A stretch of DNA of 64,000 bases, taken from NCBI GenBank assembly GCA_963769605.1, contig CAVYML010000001.1, positions 496,001-560,000 on the forward strand. The letters run 5' to 3'. The position numbers and the translations under genes are program-made. Below are positions 41,843-50,323 of the stretch, in pieces (position 1 is the stretch's first letter; every line of letters starts with the position of its first letter). A model generated the notes under the pieces. That model did not search any database. It was not told the DNA's origin and saw nothing but the letters and a program-made list of their open reading frames with translations. The stretch is from Fen-1254 sp963769605 (GTDB lineage Bacteria; Bacteroidota; Ignavibacteria; UBA10030).

Positions 41843-42973
41843 ATAAATAAAGCGACATGATAAATTATTGATAAGGAGACAAATAACCCAGAATCTGAGA
41901 CGGATTCATTTGAATGCTTCGGAAAGTCGAAGTTAAAGTTGAATAAAGCTCGTTTTGTGTTGAGAAATATCGATTGTGCGTACCATGTAATCGTGTATGA
42001 TGCCAGACTCTTTCGATTGCATTGAACTCCGGAGAATACGGAGGAAGATTGAACACTTCGATATACGCCCGGTGTTCTGAGAACCAATTCCATACTTCCC
42101 GATCTTTGTGGTACGATGCATTGTCTTGAATCAGATAGATTTTTCTTGGGTAATAAGCCCTTACAATGCGTTCGAGATATATCAGATATGTAAGAGCATT
42201 GAAGACTGTTTGAAATTGATAAAGAAACCGAGCGCAATAGAGTTCTATCGTTCCGTAAATCTTGAGCGTATTGCGTTGCCCAGTTGACGGTATTTCCGGT
42301 TGGGAACCTACTCGTGACCATGTTCTGTAAAGCGTGGGGTCTTGCCGGAAACTTGCTTCGTCCTCGAAGAGGATCGCTGCTCCTTCGAACCGGGCTTTTT
42401 TTTAATATTCGGGTATTTATAGCGAATCCAACGCGATTGCGCTGCCTGATCTGCCTGCGCAAGAATTTTCTTTGGGCGTTGTACGGAAAACCCAAGCCCA
42501 TGAAGAAGCCGCGAAACATGGGCGGGATGATAGGCAATAGAGAATTCTTCTTCGATAACTCTGGCAACCATAGGGCTTGTCCAGACACCGGAAGAGAATC
42601 CATAAGCCACGGGACCACTGTCGAGAATCTCCGACAGCTTCCGTTTCTGGCTCTGGGAGATACAAGAGGGACGACCGGATCGATGTCCTTCAAGTATTCC
42701 ATCCTTTCCCTCTTTTTGCCAGTTTTGTAACCAAATGGAGACCTTTGATCGATGAACATTGAGAATCTCAGCAATTACAGGAGCAGACTTGCCTTCCATG
42801 TTAAATGCCACGGCGCGCAGGCGGTTGGCGACACGATAGGCTCCTTCTCGCATGGCTTGTTTGCTGAGTTCAACCAATTTCCGTATCTTTTTCTTTGTTC
42901 CATGTACCTTTATTGCTTTCATGGTATCTCCTTTGATTGGATGATACCAATATAACTATGTCGCCTTATTTAT
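41843..42973 (-). mobile_element. IS630-family insertion sequence
   Basis: Ends are inverted repeats, ATAAATAAAGCGACAT on the left and its near complement ATGTCGCCTTATTTAT on the right, with TA at the borders as expected for IS630/mariner targets. It carries one transposase in two frames. Exact ends are uncertain by a few bases. Confidence 0.8.
41865..42922 (-). CDS. IS630-family transposase, -1 frameshift fusion
   Basis: The first frame gives an HTH region (RLRAVAFNMEGKSAPVIAEI, HRSKVSIWLQNWQKEG) and the start of the core (YGFSSGVWTSPMVARVIEEE). At about 42386-42393 a run of eight A followed by G (A-AAA-AAG in phase) allows a -1 slip; the second frame continues FEGAAILFEDEASFRQDP, YLIQDNASYHKDREVWNWF, LPPYSPEFNAIERVWHH, which are the three DDE motifs. 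Without slipping, the first frame ends at 42308. The arrangement is consistent with programmed frameshifting rather than decay. Confidence 0.8.
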
Positions 42974-43059
42974 GCAAGCATATATAGACGTTGAAATAAG
43001 TAGTCATCAAGATTGTTGGCATCTGCAATTGTGAAAGGATTTATTGGGATAATATAAAT

Positions 43060-44432
43060 GGGTCTTCTCCCAACTGAGTGGGTGAATTTTAGCAAAAAGA
43101 TGAATAGCGATCAATAATATCAAGGTATTTACGTATTTTAGGAGTAAAAAAAGTTGATATATCTTTATGAGTAAAGACAAACGATTGAGCGATGCATATG
43201 GATTTTCAGGATTCGTTCCTTTACAGATTGTAAAAGGAATCTTTGGTGATCCTAAAGCAAGAGTGATCATACTGAAGCGTAGGACAAAAAAACAATTTGT
43301 CCCGCATGTGGAAAGGCGAACAGGAGCTTTTATGATCGCAAAAAGCGCCGTGTGCGCGATCTCTCCTGTGGCGATACACGGGTATTTCTGGAACTGGAAA
43401 TACGCCGCGTCCAATGCCGGGGTTGCCGCAAGGTGAAGCAGGAGCAATTCGCCTTTTTGGCGAACAATCCGTTTTATACCAAGCGTTTTGCGATGTATAT
43501 CGGAGAACGGTGCCGGAGTTCGAGTATCAGCGATGTTGCCAAAGAATTTCGTCTTGATTGGAAGACAGTGAAGGAACTGGACAAACAGTATATGCAGGAG
43601 CAACTTCGTCGTGCCACTAAAGCACGACCCAAGGTGATTGGCATTGACGAAATATCTGTACAAAAAGGACATACATACAGGATTGTCGTTAGTGATTTGG
43701 AGAGACGGCGTGCCATCTGGTTTGGTGGAAAGGATCGTTCTCAAGAGAGTATGAATATGTTTTATCAATGGCTTGGACCCTTGAAAACAAGGCGTATTCG
43801 GCTTGCAGTAATGGATATGTGGAAGCCATTCGAAAAGGCAGCAGGTATCCACATCCCACAGGCAGCCATTCTTTATGACAAGTTCCATATCATTGGGCAT
43901 TTAGGTGAGGCCATAGACAAAATCCGTAAGCAAGAATATGCACGTCTCTCCGGTCATAAGCGGCAATTCATCAAGGGACAAAAATATCATCTTCTGTCTC
44001 ATCGAGAGAATCTCACTCTTTCCGGAAAGAAGTCATTAAAAACTCTTCTTGAGGCAAATAAGCGTTTGAACATTGCTTATGTTCTCAAAGAATCATTCGG
44101 ACAGCTTTGGGATTATAGCTCCGAAGCTTGGGCTCACAAGTTCTTTGACAACTGGAAAGCATCTCTTCGATGGCAGCGCTTGAAGCCGTATGAAGAGTTT
44201 GCTCATCTTATCGAACGACACTGGGATGGCATTGCTGCCTTCTGTAAACCAGAGAATAAAGTCCCTCTTGGTTTTGTCGAAGGATTGAACAATAAGATTC
44301 GTATCATTCAACGTCGTGCATATGGTCTACGGGATGAAGAATATCTTCGACTCAAGATCTTAACTTGTATGTTGGACTAATAATGTCTGCCTTATTGAGC
44401 CAATATTCACCCACTCGCAAAGGAGAAGAGCC
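43060..44432 (+). mobile_element. ISL3-family insertion sequence
   Basis: 1,373 bp with imperfect inverted ends GGGTCTTCTCCCAACTGAGT and GGCTCTTCTCCTTTGCGAGT, flanked by the 8-base duplication ATATAAAT (43052-43059 and 44433-44440). ISL3 elements typically have GGCTCTTC ends and 8-bp duplications. Confidence 0.9.
43167..44380 (+). pseudogene. ISL3-family transposase with frame change
   Basis: The N-terminal frame MSKDKRLSDAYGFSGFVPLQ ... ILKRRTKK runs to a stretch of seven A near 43289; the -1 frame then gives TICPACGKANRSFYDRKKRR, the zinc-finger RVQCRGCRK, and the DDE domain (VIGIDEISVQKGHTYRIVVS, LAVMDMWKPFEKAA, EGLNNKIRIIQRRAYG). Each motif is intact. The shift coincides with A-AAA-AAA, so slipping could rescue it, but ISL3 transposases are normally one frame, so a mutation or sequencing error is as likely. 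Confidence 0.8.
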
Positions 44433-44729
44433 ATATAAATAAGTCTATTGGGAATTGGCCTTTCACCATAGACAGTAAGCATATTCGAACCGGGGATTGG
44501 AACATATTCTTTATCGAAAAGAATAAACCCAGATATTTGATTGGTTTTAACAAACAGCAGGAAGAGCATCAGCAACAGAATGGTAATGAAAAATATTTTT
44601 CTCTTTTTTTTCATTCGGGCTCCTTATTGGTCGTAGTTGAAATTGTACGCATCTAATAAAAGAGAATCAATTCAATTAACATTTAAAATAATACCCTGTT
44701 ATCCCATATTTGCGATATACGGAGTTCCC

Positions 44730-45773
44730 TCAATTAATCGCTACCGAAATCTTGTTCACTTCAGAATGAAGGCTCTCAGGCTGCAAATGGCTGTATATTT
44801 GAGTTGTTTTCACGTCTGAGTGTCCGAGAAGGTCTTTAATCACATAAACGGAAGTTCCATCTTGTGCCAGCCAAGAAGCAAACGAGTGCCGGAGAGAATG
44901 AAAATGTATGTCTTGATTGCTGAGGTTTGCAGACCGGACGTAGCGCTTGAATAGGTGAGTAATCCAATCGGCAAACAAAGGCTTGCCATTCAATGAAAAA
45001 ACATATCCGGAAGTATCTTTTCCCTGCCTTGATTGCAGAAGGTAGAGGGAAGTATCGTTCAATGGAATTATTCTCATTCTACCGGCCTTAGTGCGAAACG
45101 TTGGAGTGCTTTCAATATACATTAACTTCCGGTTGAGGTCAACACTACTCCATTTTAGGTTCACCAATTCCCCTCTACGCAATCCGGTAGATACGGCAAA
45201 AACAATGATTTCCTTCAACCATTGTTCTTCAATGACATTTAACAGTTTTTGAAATTCTACTTTTGTGAGGAATGTTGGCCTATTCTCCGGTACCTTCACA
45301 AGCTGAATTTTGAAGGGATTGCTTTCGAGTAGTTTCCATCTTACCGCCGTGTTGAAGAACGCCCTCAACGTCCGGAGTTCAATATTGACCGTAACCGGCT
45401 TAATGGCCTTGAGGCGTTGGCCTTTATATTCATCGAAATGCTGAGGCGTGTAGGCAGTAAGTGGAAGGTCTCCGGTGAATTGCTGAAAGTTATGGAGTGC
45501 CGTTTCATAAATTGCTACAGTTCCCTTGCTGAAATTTGTTGAGGCGAAAAGAAGAAAATCCTTTTTGAATTCCGAGAAGAGTTTTCGCCTTGCTTTCTTG
45601 CAGCGTTCATATTCATCACGTTTGAACGTTTGCAGAAACCGGAGTGCATCGGTTTTGTACTTGCAATGGGTTGAAACACGCTGTCTCTTTCCTTGCTCAT
45701 TTGCGAACCAAAGATAATACGTACCGTTGGAATGTTTTGAAAGGAACATCGGAAGCCTCATTTTCTGAGGCAT
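44730..45773 (-). CDS. Tyrosine recombinase (integrase) of the tRNA-Arg element
   Basis: 347 residues. N-terminal arm-binding part FLSKHSNGTYYLWFANEQGK; SAM-like core-binding domain around FSKGTVAIYETALHNFQQF; catalytic domain with Arg in STGLRRGEL, Lys in TKAGRMRIIPL, HxxR in FHSLRHSFASWL, His in LLGHSDVKTT and Tyr in QIYSHLQ. All catalytic residues are present. It should recombine the tRNA-Arg repeats to excise or insert the element. It starts 66 bases inside the right att repeat. Fragments of relatives occur at 12823, 22809 and 47213. Confidence 0.95.
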   Translation of the reverse strand: MPQKMRLPMFLSKHSNGTYYLWFANEQGKRQRVSTHCKYKTDALRFLQTFKRDEYERCKKARRKLFSEFKKDFLLFASTNFSKGTVAIYETALHNFQQFTGDLPLTAYTPQHFDEYKGQRLKAIKPVTVNIELRTLRAFFNTAVRWKLLESNPFKIQLVKVPENRPTFLTKVEFQKLLNVIEEQWLKEIIVFAVSTGLRRGELVNLKWSSVDLNRKLMYIESTPTFRTKAGRMRIIPLNDTSLYLLQSRQGKDTSGYVFSLNGKPLFADWITHLFKRYVRSANLSNQDIHFHSLRHSFASWLAQDGTSVYVIKDLLGHSDVKTTQIYSHLQPESLHSEVNKISVAIN

Positions 45774-45838
45774 ATTGTAACAAAGTTTGTAACAAGAGAG
45801 AAGGGAAGTGCCGAAAATGAAATGCTTTGAAAGCTTTT

Positions 45839-45894
45839 AACCCCCAACCTACAGCTTCGTAGGCTGCCGCTCTATCCAATTAAGCTATAGGTGC
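45839..45894. repeat. Right attachment repeat of the tRNA-Arg element
   Basis: AACCCCCAACCTACAGCTTC onward copies the 5' part of tRNA-Arg(ACG) (33598-33653) with one mismatch, from T arm to acceptor base. The 60 bases to the right (GCAAATTTCAAAATG...) match the flank of the third copy at 47433. Confidence 0.88.
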
Positions 45895-46567
45895 ATAAAA
45901 TTGCAAATTTCAAAATGTACATTGAACTCTCAAATCCAAACAAAACGCGTTCGTATGTGACTTTGGGACTCCCGCAAAAATCGCGGGATTCTCAAAATGG
46001 CAGCTGCTCGTTAGAAACTCTCGCAGGCCATTTTGGAATATATGCGCATAAAATTGCACCCAATTTTCGGCAGTATCTTCTTTGTGCTGAGTGAATCTTC
46101 AATTTCAATTCACTCTGTCAGTCACTAATTGGCTCGGATAAGAAACACCACCCGAAACGAGGCTTCCGGACTCTTGACACTCGGCGTCTTGACCTTTCGG
46201 TCAAATCTTTATTATTCTTTTTCGGAAGCATGTTTCTTCGTATTTAATTTAAATATACAAAACCATCGGCAAGAAGGCAATCATAAAACCAATCAAATCA
46301 GATTTAGCAATACACGTTACCACATATTCTTTAGAATATTTTTGGCAGCTTCAAATGGTACTCCTGTATCGGCTGCAATATGCCGGGAAAGGGAGTTATA
46401 TTTTCCGCTATCATTGCTGCTCTGGTAAGTGAGGTTATAACATCGACGGAATCGAAAATAGAGTGCACCATTGGGCAGGTATAGTTTTGATACTCTCGTA
46501 GAGCATTTTGGACAAAGAAAAAGAAACCGGTCTTTTGTATAGTCAACCAGATGATATTATGATTCCA

Positions 46568-46837
46568 TTACTCAAACAAGTCTGTATGTGTCCCTGTGCG
46601 AATAAGTATTAATTCGTTTTCAGTCAATTTGTAAATAAGAAGCCAATCAGGGTCAATGTGGCACTCTCGACAATCTTTATAATCTCCGAGCAAAGAATGG
46701 TCTATATACTTTGCATCTAACTTCTTGCCGTTTGCCAACATTTCAATAATGGCGTGCAATTGCTCAATATCATGCCCGCGCTTTAGACAACGCTTGTAGT
46801 CTTTTTTAAATTGAGAAACCCTGCGGAGTGTTAACAT
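46568..46837 (-). CDS. yafQ: YafQ-family mRNA interferase toxin
   Basis: 89 residues of the RelE superfamily. QFKKDYKRCLKRGHDIEQLH, LLGDYKDCRECHIDPDWLLI and LILIRTGTHTDLF contain the YafQ catalytic residues (His in the last motif, Asp and His in the middle). It cuts mRNA on the ribosome and is held in check by the adjacent antitoxin, whose stop codon overlaps its start by one base. It probably stabilised the degenerate element. Confidence 0.92.
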   Translation of the reverse strand: MLTLRRVSQFKKDYKRCLKRGHDIEQLHAIIEMLANGKKLDAKYIDHSLLGDYKDCRECHIDPDWLLIYKLTENELILIRTGTHTDLFE

Positions 46838-47094
46838 TATTTGCCAAGCTCCGCTAAGAGGGCCTTCGTAGATTTGAATTTTATTCCTTTTCCTTTTCTT
46901 GCTTCTGCAATCGCTTTGCGTGTCACTTCATTTGGTATCCTGACATCAAACGGTATTCCTTTCACATGCTGTACCTGTTCAAAGAAAATATTGATTGCAT
47001 CCGTCGTGTTTATTCCCAACTCGTTGAGAATGTTTTCTACCTTGGTTTTCAGTTCCGGCTCAATGCGCGCCTGCACCATTGCTGTTCTTGCCAT
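46837..47094 (-). CDS. dinJ: DinJ/RelB-family antitoxin
   Basis: 85 residues from the ATG preceded by GAAAGGA; an upstream in-frame extension is unlikely. MARTAMVQARIEPELKTKVE, NILNELGINTTDAINIFFEQ is the ribbon-helix-helix of DinJ/RelB proteins and the C-terminus KFKSTKALLAELGK is the toxin-binding tail. It binds YafQ and probably its own promoter. Confidence 0.92.
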   Translation of the reverse strand: MARTAMVQARIEPELKTKVENILNELGINTTDAINIFFEQVQHVKGIPFDVRIPNEVTRKAIAEARKGKGIKFKSTKALLAELGK

Positions 47095-47212
47095 CTCATG
47101 TGTCCTTTCTTTTGTCTTCTTCAATGTATTACATTCGCAATACAAAAGCAAATAGTGATTGTACAAGTCTTCACAAGCGGTACATTTCGTTCGATAGCGC
47201 TTATAAAACACT

Positions 47213-47305
47213 ATTCCTTGCCTTGATCGCTTGTTCGTTGGAATAGTAGAGGTAATACGTACTGTTGGAATACTTGGAGAGGAACATCGGATGCTTCGTT
47301 TTCTG
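47213..47305 (-). pseudogene. Integrase N-terminal remnant of the second element
   Basis: Minus frame MFLSKYSNSTYYLYYSNEQA matches MFLSKHSNGTYYLWFANEQG of the intact integrase at 44730-45773. The frame ends in IKAR where antitoxin upstream sequence begins. Only about 24 residues are left. Confidence 0.8.
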
Positions 47306-47376
47306 AGTCAAAAAGTGCTTAAATAAGTGCTTAAGAAGAAGCGAAATGAAGAAAATGAAATGTTTTGAAAACTTTT

Positions 47377-47432
47377 AACCCCAACCTACGGCTTTGTAGG
47401 CTGGCCGCTCTATCCAATTGAGCTATGGGTGC
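47377..47432. repeat. Third tRNA-Arg 5' fragment
   Basis: AACCCCAACCTACGGCTTTG, then CTATCCAATTGAGCTATGGG: diverged copy of the attachment repeat. The anticodon loop is altered, so no functional tRNA. It is followed by the same GCAAATTTCAAAATGCAAATT spacer that flanks tRNA-Arg(TCG) at 31434. Confidence 0.8.
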
Positions 47433-47576
47433 GTATAATTGCAAATTTCAAAATGCAAATTGCAAATTTTAAAATGCAAATTGAAAATAACTTTTAGAAC
47501 TCCTCAATCCATACAAAACACCATCGCGGACTGCTTTGCAAACAAAAAGCAACCATTTGGTTGCCTTTAATTTCTG

Positions 47577-47651
47577 CGGGGCCGAAGGGACTCGAACCCT
47601 CGACCTTCTGCGTGACAGGCAGACGCTCTAACCAAGCTGAGCTACGACCCC
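47577..47651 (-). tRNA. tRNA-Asp (anticodon GTC)
   Basis: Minus strand: acceptor GGGGTCG/CGGCCCC, anticodon stem TCTGC/GCAGA around CTGTCAC (GTC), T arm GAGGGTTCGAGTCCCTT, discriminator G as required for Asp. Length 75. Confidence 0.95.
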
Positions 47652-48381
47652 GATTGATTTTGATCTATTTTCGAAAAATATTCGCTCACCAACACACTTT
47701 GTTCTCATTTTCCGATAGTTGATGTATTGGGTATTGTATTAACTTAACTAATATAACATTTGGAGTCGACATGTTCAAGCGGATTTGTCAATAGACATAA
47801 TTTCATTTATATACTTCAACTGTTGATTTAATCGCCAAAATATTTTAATTTAAATTCAAGAGAGGTAAATCCAATTAATATTGTGTGTCGCTATTAATTT
47901 GGATTTAACTTAAGTCTTTTCAAAGTAATTATAGATAAAATATTTTGCACGAACCGTATCCTTAAAAAATGCGGTATTGGTGTATGTTGGAGCATTTCCT
48001 CTTCCCGTGACAAGATGGGAAATTATGAAGTAGTGGGGAAGACTGCTGAGTCAGCAAACTTAATGATATCAAAGAGACTGCATATCGCGGCGGCGTTCTT
48101 ATGTACGTTCGTTTTGTCCTATTCACATGCTTCTATATTGAAGCAACGAAAAGAGATGAATAAAGAAATAAAAGTTTCTTCATATCCGGCTTAAAAGTTC
48201 GGTTGATCTATCAATCAATAAAGAGAATATCTCAACGGCATGAAGAATAAGGCTTATTGAAAGAATTCTTTTAAAAATATAAAGCTCGAAGATTTCGCGT
48301 TTTCAAGATGGATATGAAAAGGTGCAATAGAGTTACAGAGCTTCAGCAGGCCGGTATAGGATATATTGAGAGAGAATAACC
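47652..48381. other. AT-rich 730-bp intergenic region
   Basis: No convincing gene. A 43-codon frame at 48063-48194 (MISKRLHIAAAFLCTFVLSY, signal-peptide-like) has no ribosome site and could be a truncated relic or chance. The promoter of the 48382 operon is expected here, but no clear box is seen. Confidence 0.4.
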
Positions 48382-50289
48382 ATGAAAATAAAAAAACAAT
48401 ATCTACAATTGATCGCGATTATTTTCATTTTTAAGCTTCCTGCCGTTTGCCAGCCGGCAGACAAGGAATTTATCAAGCATTCCGAATCATATTATTACGG
48501 TGAAGGAACATCCGAGAATGAACAAGAGGCATCCGATGCCGCATTAGGATTGCTTACACAGCAAATAGCGGTCACAGTCTCGTCGCAATTCGAGCACTCG
48601 CAGTTTGAATCCAATAATGATTATACCGATCAGATGAAATCCGTAGTGAGATCATATTCAGTTGCTACGTTACGCAATGTCCATAGCATGAAGTCTCAGG
48701 TGTCAGGTAAGATCAATATCTTCCATTACATCGAGCGAAGTGAAGTAGAAAAAATTTTCGCAGAGCGTGTTGAACTTGTAAAAAATATATTTGAAAAAGC
48801 TCAAGAATTCGAAAAAGATCGGGATTATAGTAATGCCCTTAAATGGCTGTATTATGCTGCGATTCTTCTTAACTCTGTTCCCGTGCGGATCGCAAAGTCC
48901 GGTGAAGTGAACCTAATCACAGAAATTCCAGCGCATATCAATACGCTTATTGCATCCATCAAATTTACCATTAAAGCTGATCGGAAAGTGTCCGACAAAG
49001 AGCGCGAGATCGTGTTTGGCATGTACGCCGATAATAAACCGCTCCAAAGCTTGGAATTTTCTTTTTGGGATGGCAGTTCTCAAATAAATGTCGCTGGAGC
49101 AGACGGCGAGGCAATCGTTCGGTTGGTTGGCGGCAGTGTTGATTTTTCGAAACTCGATATCATCGTGAAGTACTCCTACTATGAATGTAAAGAAGAAATT
49201 AAAGAAGTTGCTGAACTATGGAATGTGGTCATCAAACCATCCTTTGCAGAGACAAAGCGGGTTGATTTGCGATCAGAGGAAAAACCATCCGCAATACCTG
49301 GAATAACTACAAAATCTGCTCATGATCTGTCGATCGCGACTTCAAGCAGCAATGCCGCTCAAACAATTTCTATTATGTCCGGTCATACACTTCAATTGAT
49401 GAATAAAGATGATTGTCCTGTGTTAAAGGCAATTGAGCGAGGGACAAAGGATGTTATTGAACTTCTGCAAGCAAATTTGCATGATGATGTCCAAAAGAAA
49501 TATGCTTCAGATAAATTTGTAGCAGAGAAAATGAGCCGGTTAATACGATATAACAAAGCAATTCCGATAGATTCAGAAATTACGGCAGATGTGAATAAGA
49601 CTTCTACAGGTTGGGAAGTGCGGAAATTACGGGTATTGAACTCCTATAAATCGCTGAACAAACAATCCATTGAGTATCTCATACTGGATTTTGATACGAC
49701 GGGTAAGTTCAACGACATCAATTTCGGAATAACGGAAGGGCTCTATAAGACATTTGTGGAGCAGGGTAAGTATGGAAACGATTGGGGAAACCGGCAAGTG
49801 ATAATAAAATTTGTAGAACGCTATAGGACGGCCTTTCTCAGTCGTGATATTAAAATGCTCGACTCTCTTTTTGCCGACGAAGCCGTGATTATCATTGGGC
49901 GTGAAATAAAAAAGACAAAGTCAAAAGATGTATATCAATACTCGAAGATGAATGAATCGCAGCCGGAGTATGAAAAAACGCAATACACCAAGAAACAATA
50001 TTTGAAGAACCAGGAATTAGAATTTAATAAACAGGACGATCTTTTTGTCGGGTTCTCGACCTTCAAAATTTCCAAAAAAAATGCTCTGGAGAATGGCCAA
50101 GAAGATAAAACGTACGGTATAAGTATGCGTCAGAATTACAATTCCACGAAATACGGTGATGAAGGATATTTATTCCTGCTTATAGATTTTAATGAGGAAG
50201 AACCCCAAATCTATGTCCGGACGTGGCAGCCGAATGAATGGAGCGATGCGGCAATGATTAAATTGGCAAATTTTAAAGTAAACAGATAA
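48382..50289 (+). CDS. Secreted LPP20-like protein with C-terminal NTF2-like region
   Basis: 635 residues. Signal peptide MKIKKQYLQLIAIIFIFKLP ending near VCQ. The N-terminal ESYYYGEGTSENEQEASDAA, LGLLTQQIAVTVSSQFE is an LPP20-type domain, seen in envelope proteins. Residues 450-630 (IIKFVERYRTAFLSRDIKML, DSLFADEAVIIIGREI) read as an SnoaL/NTF2-like domain. It begins a three-gene run with a PEGA protein and a cohesin-like lipoprotein; spacing of 34 bases to the next gene supports an operon. A structural or assembly role in the envelope is likely, by inference. Confidence 0.75.
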   Translation: MKIKKQYLQLIAIIFIFKLPAVCQPADKEFIKHSESYYYGEGTSENEQEASDAALGLLTQQIAVTVSSQFEHSQFESNNDYTDQMKSVVRSYSVATLRNVHSMKSQVSGKINIFHYIERSEVEKIFAERVELVKNIFEKAQEFEKDRDYSNALKWLYYAAILLNSVPVRIAKSGEVNLITEIPAHINTLIASIKFTIKADRKVSDKEREIVFGMYADNKPLQSLEFSFWDGSSQINVAGADGEAIVRLVGGSVDFSKLDIIVKYSYYECKEEIKEVAELWNVVIKPSFAETKRVDLRSEEKPSAIPGITTKSAHDLSIATSSSNAAQTISIMSGHTLQLMNKDDCPVLKAIERGTKDVIELLQANLHDDVQKKYASDKFVAEKMSRLIRYNKAIPIDSEITADVNKTSTGWEVRKLRVLNSYKSLNKQSIEYLILDFDTTGKFNDINFGITEGLYKTFVEQGKYGNDWGNRQVIIKFVERYRTAFLSRDIKMLDSLFADEAVIIIGREIKKTKSKDVYQYSKMNESQPEYEKTQYTKKQYLKNQELEFNKQDDLFVGFSTFKISKKNALENGQEDKTYGISMRQNYNSTKYGDEGYLFLLIDFNEEEPQIYVRTWQPNEWSDAAMIKLANFKVNR

Positions 50290-50323
50290 GGGATACTATA
50301 AAAGAACCCCCAAATAAATATTT

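Larger units (their letters stand above)
41497..44614 (-). pseudogene. Membrane/secreted protein interrupted by ISL3 and IS630
   Basis: Three pieces on the minus strand. N-terminal (44614-44433): MKKKRKIFFITILLLMLFLL, QISGFILFDKEYVPIPGSNM. Middle (43059-42975), joined across the 8-bp ISL3 duplication: LIYIIPINPFTIADANNLDD, YLFQRLYM. C-terminal (41842-41497): NEELRVHLGDIKSIDKNLLH, RTDINGHFSVSVPTGKYLIL, ending at a natural stop. The last part resembles a carboxypeptidase-regulatory-like beta sandwich. The frame across ISL3 restores perfectly; across IS630 it does not without further change. Confidence 0.75.
33598..45894. mobile_element. 12.3-kb integrative element in tRNA-Arg(ACG)
   Basis: Bounded by direct repeats of about 56 bases (33598-33653 and 45839-45894, one mismatch) that are the 5' part of tRNA-Arg. 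The integrase gene is just inside the right end and points inward. Cargo, almost all on the minus strand: a terminase-small-subunit-like protein, three small ORFs, two RecA-fold replication ATPases, hypothetical proteins, a PDZ lipoprotein and several IS. The left 300 bases (33654-33958) hold no gene but are similar to 46054-46240 in the neighbouring remnant. No structural phage or conjugation genes are visible. Confidence 0.85.
45895..47376. mobile_element. Collapsed second tRNA-Arg element
   Basis: The left part (46054-46240) resembles the left end of the intact element: CAATTTTCGGCA, CTTCTTTGTG, GAGGCTTCCGG, TCTTTTTCGGAAGC. The right part keeps the integrase start and a third att copy. In between only a toxin-antitoxin pair and an unclear minus-strand stretch remain (46320-46550, ending SRHIAADTGVPFEAAKNILK in one frame, with no complete gene). 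The bulk of the element was deleted. Confidence 0.75.

Noticed and set aside
41497..42774. A 425-codon open frame on the minus strand
   Set aside because: Most of it is the wrong frame of the IS630 transposase; only the last 115 codons, outside the IS, are the real end of the interrupted gene.
43007..43900. A 297-codon minus-strand frame over the ISL3 element
   Set aside because: It is antisense to the clear ISL3 transposase, and its translation has no domain-like pattern.
45839..45894. A further complete tRNA-Arg gene
   Set aside because: The 3' acceptor strand and part of the T arm are absent; it is only the attachment copy.
46331..46546. A 71-codon minus-strand frame in the collapsed element
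   Set aside because: Two frames each look partly protein-like (one ends SRHIAADTGVPFEAAKNILK), neither is complete or has a ribosome site; noted only as part of the remnant.
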